From the NCBI GenBank assembly GCA_964423745.1, contig CAYRGG010000089.1, positions 1 through 12,962 of the forward strand: a DNA stretch of 12,962 bases. Direction: 5' to 3'. Source of the stretch: CAYRGG01 sp964423745. GTDB taxonomy: Bacteria; Pseudomonadota; Gammaproteobacteria; Competibacterales; Competibacteraceae. The stretch's first letter is position 1. Each line of letters begins with the position of its first letter. The translations under genes were made by a program, and so were the position numbers. The notes under the pieces were generated by a model, which made no database searches, was not told the origin of the DNA, and saw only the letters and a program-made list of their open reading frames with translations. Below, piece by piece: positions 1 to 6,281 of this stretch.

Positions 1-182
1 CTGTGAGGGCTTTTCGTTTACCGTCATCCACGTATAAAAAACTCCACACAAAAAATTGCGCAAATTATCGCATACAAATCTATTACGTAGTAGCCATAGG
101 GTCCGTACAAATTTTGCAAAATAAAATTTCTCAAAAATAATCAGTGTTAGCTACAGAGTTAGCTCAAAATCTGATCTCAGTT
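1..182. other. AT-rich non-coding region downstream of pncC
   Basis: No open reading frame is supported here. The stretch is AT-rich and lies just past the pncC stop codon. It contains a direct repeat GTTAGCT at 146-152 and 158-164 and a weak all-AT inverted repeat (AAATTTT at 109-115, AAAATTT at 123-129). In many gammaproteobacteria recA follows pncC on the same strand, so this could be the recA upstream region, but recA itself is not in the window. I looked for a LexA box (CTG-N10-CAG) on both strands and did not find one. No convincing promoter or terminator could be assigned. Confidence 0.6.
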
Positions 183-662
183 CTAGTTCTTAGCAAGGAT
201 CGCTAGCATACCCTCGAGAGCTTTGACCACAGCCTGTAAACGTACTGTATCCCGATCTCCTGCAAATCGATAGCAACGGCATAATGGCGATTGCGCTTGC
301 ACCATCCAAGCCAACCACACAGTTCCTACGGGCTTATGCACACTGCCTCCATCGGGACCCGCAATACCACTAACCGCCACGGCAAGCTGGGCGCGGCTGC
401 GCATCAAGGCGCCTTGGGCCATTTCCCTAACCGTGGGTTCACTCACAGCGCCATGAACTTGCAAAGTTACTGGTTGCACACCTAATAAATCTATTTTGGC
501 AGCATTGCTATAAGTGACAAATCCCTGTTCAAACCAAGCTGAACTACCCGGCACATCGGTTATCGCTTTGGCAATCCAGCCACCTGTGCAAGATTCCGCC
601 GTGACTAACGTCCAACCATGTGCTTTTAATGCCGTCCCCACCGCTTGGCTAAGTTCGTTCAT
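183..662 (-). CDS. pncC: Nicotinamide-nucleotide amidohydrolase PncC (CinA C-terminal domain family)
   Basis: This is the 159-residue stand-alone form of the CinA C-terminal domain, close in length to E. coli PncC (YgaD, about 165 aa). The family deamidates nicotinamide mononucleotide to nicotinate mononucleotide, which returns the product of NAD-dependent DNA ligase and other NAD consumers to NAD synthesis in the cytoplasm. Visible hallmarks are TAESCTGG (Ser24), GFVTYSNAAK (Tyr51, Lys56), GIAGPDGG and KPVGTVW. The spacing of Ser24, Tyr51 and Lys56 matches the Ser/Tyr/Lys active site described for this family. The ATG at 662 gives the standard N-terminus, although no clear Shine-Dalgarno precedes it. 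It lies 46 bp after the TPR gene on the same strand, so co-transcription is likely. The recA-mutS neighbourhood is typical for this gene. Confidence 0.93.
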   Translation of the reverse strand: MNELSQAVGTALKAHGWTLVTAESCTGGWIAKAITDVPGSSAWFEQGFVTYSNAAKIDLLGVQPVTLQVHGAVSEPTVREMAQGALMRSRAQLAVAVSGIAGPDGGSVHKPVGTVWLAWMVQAQSPLCRCYRFAGDRDTVRLQAVVKALEGMLAILAKN

Positions 663-708
663 GGAGCTGCGCTATCATCAGAAGAGTTTAAGAACGGCTT
701 ATCTGTTA

Positions 709-1224
709 TCATCTGTCATTGGCAAATAAGTTTTCTAGCATAACCAGTTTAGCCTGGGAGGCTGCATCGTCTGGATTGTAGGCGAGGGCCTCTCGATAGG
801 CATCGGCGGCTAATTTACTATATAGATCACCTAAATTTGCCTGCGCCTGGGGATAATCGTTAGCGATAGCCGCTAACAACGCTTGCCGGGCTTTTTCATA
901 ATCACCTTCCGCCGTATAGACGACAGCCAAGTTGTTATAAGCTTCCGGCACATAAGGAAAGCGTCTGACAATAGTTAGAAAAACCTCTCGCGCCGCTGTG
1001 ACATCATCGCGTTCGAATAATAACAATCCTTTAAGAAACTGCGCTTCGATATCATCCGGATTGGCGGCAATCTTTTTATTCAAGGTATCCAGCGCTGTTT
1101 TCCAGTCGTCGTATTGGGCAGCAACCCGTTGCGTAGCTTCAAGGGCTTTAGATTGCTGCGCCTCTGGACCACTCAACACCAATACCGATAAAACTAAAAA
1201 CCCTGTTAAACCCAGATATTTCAT
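709..1224 (-). CDS. Secreted or membrane-anchored TPR protein
   Basis: A protein of about 171 residues. The frame opens further upstream at a GTG (1299), but I choose the ATG at 1224: it directly begins a Sec-type signal or anchor (MKYLGLTGFLVLSVLVLSG), and AAAGGA lies just before it. There is no lipobox cysteine, so it is either cleaved or kept as an N-terminal anchor. After residue 60 come tetratricopeptide-like helical pairs, for example PEAYNNLAVVYTAEGDYEKA and the segment ending DAYREALAYNPDDA. TPR repeats usually mediate protein contacts, here probably in the periplasm; the partner is unknown. It precedes pncC by 46 bp and is divergent from mutS. It is not part of the usual mutS-pncC block that I recall from model species. 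The specific function is not recognised. Confidence 0.75.
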   Translation of the reverse strand: MKYLGLTGFLVLSVLVLSGPEAQQSKALEATQRVAAQYDDWKTALDTLNKKIAANPDDIEAQFLKGLLLFERDDVTAAREVFLTIVRRFPYVPEAYNNLAVVYTAEGDYEKARQALLAAIANDYPQAQANLGDLYSKLAADAYREALAYNPDDAASQAKLVMLENLFANDR

Positions 1225-1396
1225 ATCCTTTACCAACCATGCAGTAAGCCAACTCAAAAAAACCCTACGAGTCGCTTGATCTAATTGCTCTATAGGCACA
1301 TGCGCTCGCTAAAACACCTGCGACTATAAGACAAAATTGCATATCATACTAGAAGCTTACTTGCGAAAAGCCACGCTATCTCGTGAAATTGACGTT

Positions 1397-3976
1397 ATGA
1401 AACTAAGCTATGATGAGCTAACCCAACACACACCCATGATGCAGCAGTATCTGCGTATCAAGACCGAGTACCCGGATCTGTTAGTGTTTTATCGTATGGG
1501 TGATTTTTATGAGCTGTTCTTTGACGATGCACGCCGTGCCGCAGAACTTTTGGAGATTACCCTCACCACTCGGGGTCAATCCGCGGGGGCACCGATACCT
1601 ATGGCTGGCGTTCCCTATCACGCCGCAGACAGTTATTTAGCCAAGCTGGTACGCCTAGGTCAGTCGGTGGCCATTTGTGAACAAATGGGTGATCCCCATG
1701 CCACTAAAGGACCTATGGAGCGCAAGGTGGTGCGCATCGTTACCCCGGGCACCCTGACCGATGAAGCGCTGTTAGACCAACAACACAATAGTTTATTGGC
1801 AGCAGTGCATCAGATGAATATCAAAGAATACGGCATCGCCAGTTTAGCGTTAAGTAGTGGTCACTTCACCGTCACCCAGGTGCATGGCGAAGAAGCAATG
1901 CTGGGTGAACTGGAACGACTTAAGCCCACAGAACTTCTGGTGAGTGAAGAGACTAGCCTGCCTGAGGCCCTTGCAGCCCTTACCAGCGTACGTCGCCGGC
2001 CCGCTTGGCATTTTGATCAAGACAGCGCAATCCAAGTCCTATGCGCTCAGTTTGCAACCCGCGATTTGGAGGGATTTGGCTGCAGCGATTTACCCCTAGG
2101 CATTATCGCCGCCGGGTGTCTACTCCACTATGCCCAGGAAACTCAGCTTAATGCGTTACCTCACCTGAACAGTATTCATGCTGAACGGCATAGCGACAGT
2201 GTGATTATAGATGCGCCGAGTCGCCGCAATTTGGAACTGGAATTCAGCCTCAGTGGACGTCATCAATTTACCTTAATAGGTGTCATGGATCACTGTATGA
2301 CAGCCATGGGACGACGTTTACTACGTTATTGGGTCAATCGTCCCCTGCGTGATCGAACATTGCTGGATTCGCGTCAGGAAGCCATCAGGCAGTTATTGAT
2401 GGACGACGGTTATAACACGCTACAGTCAGTGCTAAAAGGCATCGGTGATATGGAGCGAATTTTGGCCCGGGTAGCTTTAAAATCAGCCCGTCCTCGGGAT
2501 TTGGCTAACCTGGGTCAGAGTCTGGCAAAGCTACCAGAACTACAAACAGCCATGACGCCCCTGCAGACACCGTTACTGCAGGTAATCGCCCAGCGCATTA
2601 GCACCCATCCGCCTACACAAACCCTGTTACAACGCGCCATCGTTGCAACACCCCCCCAGTCCCTTCGCGATGGCGGGGTTATCGCAAACGGCTATGATAC
2701 GCAATTGGACGATTTACGTAACTTAAGCGAGCATTCCAATCAGTATTTACTGGATTTGGAAAACCAGGAGCGCTCCCGCACGGGTATCGCCAATCTTAAG
2801 ATTGGTTACAATCGCGTACATGGTTTTTATATTGAAGTCAGCCGTAGTCACACGGATCAAGTGCCCCCAGACTATCTACGCCGGCAAACCCTGAAAGGGG
2901 CCGAGCGCTATATAACCCCGGAACTAAAGGGTTTTGAAGACCAAGTGCTAAGCGCTCGAGAACGGGCCTTAGTCCGGGAAAAAAATCTCTACGATGGGCT
3001 TTTGGAAACCCTCATTCACACCCTTGCACCATTACAGAAAAGCGCAGCCGCCGTGGCGGAACTCGATGTGCTGGTCAACCTGGCCGAACGGGCCAGAACG
3101 TTAAATTTGCAGCCTCCAGAACTCGTCGACACACCCGGTTTGAGCATTCAGGGAGGTCGTCATCTAGTGGTTGAGCAGGTGACAGAAACCCCCTTTATTG
3201 GCAACGATTTACGCTTGGATAATCAGCGCCGCATGTTGATTATCACCGGTCCTAACCTGGGCGGCAAAAGCACTTACATGCGCCAGACCGCCTTGCTGGT
3301 GGTGCTTGCCCATATGGGCAGTTTTGTGCCTGCCATTAAGGCCACTATTGGCCCTATTGACCGGATCTTTACCCGTATCGGCGCCTCCGATGATCTAGCC
3401 GGAGGTCGCTCCACCTTTATGGTGGAAATGACGGAAACGGCCACTATCCTGCACAACGCCACGCCGCAAAGTCTCGTGCTCATGGATGAAGTTGGCCGGG
3501 GCACCAGCACCTATGACGGTTTGGCGTTAGCCTGGGCATGCGCTGATTACCTGGCTCACACCTGTCAGGCTTTTACCCTTTTTGCGACCCACTATTTTGA
3601 GCTCACCCGGCTTCCCGACATACACGCCACCATTGCCAACGTGCATCTTGATGCTGTCGAAGAGGGAGACACCATCGTGTTTATGTATGCAGTACGGGAA
3701 GGACCGGCCAGTCGTAGTTATGGCCTTCAGGTGGCAGCTTTAGCGGGTATTCCAAAAATCGTCGTGGAGAGGGCTAAACAACATCTTGAGAGACTGGAAA
3801 ATCCTTCAGCAAAGGATGAGATAGGAGTAGCCGGCAAGACACTAAAGAAGCAACCAACCTTGTTTACAGAGGAACCTTACCGTGTAGTAAAACTATTACA
3901 CGAGGTTGACCCAGATAGTCTAAGCCCTCGTCAAGCCCTAGAGATCATCTATCAGCTGAAAGGACTCATCGAGTAG
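1397..3976 (+). CDS. mutS: DNA mismatch repair protein MutS
   Basis: A full-length MutS (860 aa against 853 in E. coli). As a dimer it recognises mismatches and small loops and recruits MutL. The N-terminal mismatch-binding domain carries GDFYELF with the mismatch-probing Phe37 and Glu39. The core and clamp domains follow, then the ATPase with a Walker A loop GPNLGGKST (618-626) and Walker B LMDEVGRGTSTYDG (Asp697, Glu698), and the THYFELT motif. Near the C-terminus QPTLF (from Gln819) resembles a beta-clamp binding peptide, and DPDSLSPRQALE begins the C-terminal oligomerisation segment. The frame is open from a TTG at 1337, but the ATG at 1397 gives MKLSYDELTQHTPMMQQYL, which aligns with the E. 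coli start. Its Shine-Dalgarno is weak. Walker A has Leu where Met is usual, a conservative change. It is divergent from the TPR gene and is followed by fdxA 109 bp downstream. Confidence 0.97.
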   Translation: MKLSYDELTQHTPMMQQYLRIKTEYPDLLVFYRMGDFYELFFDDARRAAELLEITLTTRGQSAGAPIPMAGVPYHAADSYLAKLVRLGQSVAICEQMGDPHATKGPMERKVVRIVTPGTLTDEALLDQQHNSLLAAVHQMNIKEYGIASLALSSGHFTVTQVHGEEAMLGELERLKPTELLVSEETSLPEALAALTSVRRRPAWHFDQDSAIQVLCAQFATRDLEGFGCSDLPLGIIAAGCLLHYAQETQLNALPHLNSIHAERHSDSVIIDAPSRRNLELEFSLSGRHQFTLIGVMDHCMTAMGRRLLRYWVNRPLRDRTLLDSRQEAIRQLLMDDGYNTLQSVLKGIGDMERILARVALKSARPRDLANLGQSLAKLPELQTAMTPLQTPLLQVIAQRISTHPPTQTLLQRAIVATPPQSLRDGGVIANGYDTQLDDLRNLSEHSNQYLLDLENQERSRTGIANLKIGYNRVHGFYIEVSRSHTDQVPPDYLRRQTLKGAERYITPELKGFEDQVLSARERALVREKNLYDGLLETLIHTLAPLQKSAAAVAELDVLVNLAERARTLNLQPPELVDTPGLSIQGGRHLVVEQVTETPFIGNDLRLDNQRRMLIITGPNLGGKSTYMRQTALLVVLAHMGSFVPAIKATIGPIDRIFTRIGASDDLAGGRSTFMVEMTETATILHNATPQSLVLMDEVGRGTSTYDGLALAWACADYLAHTCQAFTLFATHYFELTRLPDIHATIANVHLDAVEEGDTIVFMYAVREGPASRSYGLQVAALAGIPKIVVERAKQHLERLENPSAKDEIGVAGKTLKKQPTLFTEEPYRVVKLLHEVDPDSLSPRQALEIIYQLKGLIE

Positions 3977-3992
3977 GTCAATATAGGTGGAT

Positions 3993-4004
3993 AAGTATAT
4001 ACTT
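3993..4004. repeat. 12-bp perfect palindrome between mutS and fdxA
   Basis: AAGTATATACTT is perfectly self-complementary and sits 16 bp past the mutS stop, about 80 bp before the fdxA start. There is no T-tract, so it is not a terminator. It overlaps TTGACT (4003-4008), which could be a -35 element, but I see no matching -10 at normal spacing. A dimeric regulator site is possible; chance in AT-rich DNA is also possible. Confidence 0.3.
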
Positions 4005-4075
4005 GACTGTCTTATTCGCTACCGCAAGCAGTGAGCTCAAATAATAGGTTAGCTTCACGCCAGCGTATTAAAAAT

Positions 4076-4080
4076 GAGGA
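4076..4080 (+). promoter_or_regulatory. Ribosome binding site that fixes the fdxA start
   Basis: GAGGA lies 5 bases before the ATG at 4086. This supports that start over the upstream in-frame ATG at 4074, which overlaps the site itself and would add four residues before the family's usual MTFVVTENC start. Confidence 0.7.
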
Positions 4081-4085
4081 TTGCC

Positions 4086-4409
4086 ATGACTTTTGTTGTC
4101 ACCGAGAACTGCATCAAATGTAAATATACCGACTGTGTTGAAGTATGTCCTGTGGACTGTTTTCATGAAGGTCCAAACTTTTTAGCCATCGACCCAGATG
4201 AGTGTATTGATTGCACGCTTTGTGAACCTGAATGTCCGGCTGAAGCCATCTTTTCAGAAGATGAGCTACCCCCAGATCAAGAACACTTCTTAGAGCTCAA
4301 TGCGGAGCTAGCACGGGGATGGCCGGTCATTACAGCGCAAAAAGATCCACCACCCGATGCCACAGAATGGGATGGTAAACCTGACAAGCTCAAGCTTTTG
4401 GAGAGGTGA
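4086..4409 (+). CDS. fdxA: Seven-iron ferredoxin FdxA ([3Fe-4S][4Fe-4S])
   Basis: A 107-residue cytoplasmic ferredoxin of the Azotobacter FdI / Pseudomonas FdxA family, which carries one [3Fe-4S] and one [4Fe-4S] cluster as a low-potential electron carrier. By the FdI pattern, Cys9, Cys17 and Cys50 would bind the 3Fe cluster and Cys21, Cys40, Cys43 and Cys46 the 4Fe cluster, with Cys12 and Cys25 as extra cysteines. Motifs seen are CIKCKYTDCVEVCPVDCF and CIDCTLCEPECP, followed by the acidic C-terminal tail usual for this family. All expected cysteines are present. It follows mutS at 109 bp on the same strand, as in pseudomonads, and a terminator overlaps its stop. Its physiological partner is not shown by the context. 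Confidence 0.95.
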   Translation: MTFVVTENCIKCKYTDCVEVCPVDCFHEGPNFLAIDPDECIDCTLCEPECPAEAIFSEDELPPDQEHFLELNAELARGWPVITAQKDPPPDATEWDGKPDKLKLLER

Positions 4410-4430
4410 CTTTTATCGGTTACCTTTTTT
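4404..4430 (+). terminator. Rho-independent terminator overlapping the fdxA stop codon
   Basis: The arms AGGTGAC (4404-4410) and GTTACCT (4419-4425) form a 7-bp stem with one G-T pair and an 8-base loop, followed by a T run to 4430. The TGA stop (4407-4409) lies inside the left arm. It would end the mutS-fdxA transcript before the signalling operon. Confidence 0.72.
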
Positions 4431-4604
4431 GAGGTACTCAACAACTCAGAATGATTTCTTGCCCCTCAGTGTTATGTGTTATGTAGTAAAGTAACTGTTT
4501 TGTGTTTCATGTTTTTATATAAAATCTATTGACCTCTTTTTAAGGATGTCAACGGTGAATAGCGGAAAAAGCTATTTTCAAAAAAATACAACTCAGGAAG
4601 ACAC

Positions 4605-6281
4605 ATGCGTCCCATCGAACAAAGGACAACCAATCCTTTTACGGCAAGATTGATTACTAAGGTATTTGCTTTTTTACTCATCATTTCACCAGGTATTAGT
4701 GTTTCCCAAGAATGGATTTACACCGTACGCCCCGGCGATAATCTCTGGGATCTCACTGAGAAATACCTTATCCATACGGGCTACCATGCAAGATTACAGA
4801 GCCTTAATAATGTAAAGTTTCCAAAACGCCTACCACCTGGGCAGCGCTTGCGGTTTCCAGTGGCTTGGCTAAAAATACAGCCGTCGTCGGTTCAGGTAAT
4901 CACAGTTCAAGGCGATGCTGAAGCTACCATAGCCAAGACAGGAAAAACCGTACCCCTTAGCGAAGGCATGGAACTCCGGGCTGGCGATGGGATCCGCACC
5001 GGACCCGAGGCTAGTGTGGCGCTGGCGTTTGCGGATGGCTCAGAATTTTTGATCTTACCTAGTACCCATGTGGTGATGGACAGCATAAGCGCCTATGGTG
5101 ATACGGGGATGGTAGATACCCGTTTACGGCTTCCCCGCGGCCGACTCAACGGCCAGATCGCACCCCGCAAGGGACCAGGAACCCGCTTTGAAATACAAAC
5201 CCCTGCCGCCATTTCAGCAGTGCGCGGCACCGACTACCGCATCAGTATGGCGCCAGAGACTGCCCAGTCACAAACTGAGGTGCTGACAGGTAAAGTCGCT
5301 GTCGAAGGCGCTGACACAGTGCGCACTGTGCCGGAAGGGTTTGGCACGTTTACTGAGATAGGCAAACCACCGGCCCCACCCATTCGTCTTTTACCCCCAC
5401 CGGATCTCACAGAAGTGACACCCCTGTTTGACCGGGTTCCCTTTGCGTTTACGATACCGGCCTTGGAAAACGCCGTCGCTTACCGTCTGCAAATTGCATC
5501 CACCCGCCAATTTCAAACACTCCTTTTCGATCGCGTCTTTGCTACCCCACAAATGAGCGCTTCCGACCCTCGTCAAGACGGCAGCTATGTGTTGCGGATA
5601 CGGGGTATTGATGCCCAGGGATTGGAGGGTGAAGACGCCTATCTGACCTTCGAATTAGATGCGTTTCCGGAGCCGCCGGTGTTACTCAAACCGGAACCGG
5701 ATATGGTCGTGCGGGAGCAACAACCCAGCTTCGCATGGTCACAACCCACAGTGGCTAAGCAATACCATTTTCAGATAGCGGAAAACAGCAATTTTGACGC
5801 GCCTTTTATCGATCTACCGAACCACTCGGAAGTGGGTTTCACTGTCGAGAATGATTTGGCGCCTGGAAATTATTACTGGCGCATCGCTACCATCGACAAC
5901 GCCGATGAAAAGGGTCCCTTTAGCGATCCCCAGGCTTTTACCATAAAACCGCCCCCTGCTAGTCCCGCGTTAGAAGAACCCGAAATCGATGCAAGCACCT
6001 TAGTGCTGCGCTGGCGGAAGGGCCCTCCGGGTCAGAACTATGAACTGCAGTTAGCAAAGGATATAAGGTTCCAAAAAATTATTTTGGATGAACGCCTGGC
6101 GGAGCCACAGATCGCCATTTCACGGCCTGACGCCGGACTTTATTATCTGCGCGTGAGAACCATTGACAGCGACGGTTATGCAGGACCTTATGGTGCTCCG
6201 CAACGCATTTCCATACCACCGGAAAGCTACTGGCCACCGGCAGTCATCTTTACATTGCTGGGGCTTATGTTGCTTTTATGA
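4605..6281 (+). CDS. Exported LysM-FecR protein with three Fn3-like modules and a C-terminal membrane segment
   Basis: A 558-residue envelope protein. A long positive N-region and a hydrophobic segment (about 20-33) make a Sec signal. A LysM domain follows (about 39-86, starting YTVRPGDNLWDLTEKY), expected to bind peptidoglycan. A FecR domain (about 96-235) contains GDGIRTGPEASVALAFADGS and AISAVRGTDYR. Then come three modules of about 93 residues whose conserved strands start at Tyr293 (YRLQIASTRQFQ), Tyr387 (YHFQIAENSNFD) and Tyr479 (YELQLAKDIRFQ), each ending in a Y-x-R-x-x-x-D type strand; these look like Fn3/Ig-like folds. The protein ends in WPPAVIFTLLGLMLLL, a probable membrane anchor with no tail. 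The start is supported by AGGAAG four bases upstream. Its stop overlaps the next start (ATGA), so translational coupling with the CHASE2 receptor is likely. Classical FecR works with an ECF sigma factor, but none is present here; a role as periplasmic partner of the receptor is inferred. Confidence 0.87.
   Translation: MRPIEQRTTNPFTARLITKVFAFLLIISPGISVSQEWIYTVRPGDNLWDLTEKYLIHTGYHARLQSLNNVKFPKRLPPGQRLRFPVAWLKIQPSSVQVITVQGDAEATIAKTGKTVPLSEGMELRAGDGIRTGPEASVALAFADGSEFLILPSTHVVMDSISAYGDTGMVDTRLRLPRGRLNGQIAPRKGPGTRFEIQTPAAISAVRGTDYRISMAPETAQSQTEVLTGKVAVEGADTVRTVPEGFGTFTEIGKPPAPPIRLLPPPDLTEVTPLFDRVPFAFTIPALENAVAYRLQIASTRQFQTLLFDRVFATPQMSASDPRQDGSYVLRIRGIDAQGLEGEDAYLTFELDAFPEPPVLLKPEPDMVVREQQPSFAWSQPTVAKQYHFQIAENSNFDAPFIDLPNHSEVGFTVENDLAPGNYYWRIATIDNADEKGPFSDPQAFTIKPPPASPALEEPEIDASTLVLRWRKGPPGQNYELQLAKDIRFQKIILDERLAEPQIAISRPDAGLYYLRVRTIDSDGYAGPYGAPQRISIPPESYWPPAVIFTLLGLMLLL

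Noticed and set aside
1225..1299. TPR gene start at the upstream GTG
   Set aside because: It would place 25 extra residues before an obvious signal peptide, and the ATG at 1224 is better placed.
1337..1396. MutS start at the upstream TTG
   Set aside because: It adds 20 residues absent from E. coli MutS; the ATG at 1397 matches the family N-terminus.
4019..4030. CTACCGCAAGCA shared with 12897-12908
   Set aside because: Several 12-base matches are expected by chance in a 13-kb window, and the surroundings of the two copies are unrelated.
4558..4576. Hairpin AATAGC / GCTATT before the LysM-FecR gene as a riboswitch or attenuator
   Set aside because: It has only a 6-bp AU-rich stem with no further conserved structure. 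I see none of the motifs of a cyclic-di-GMP riboswitch.
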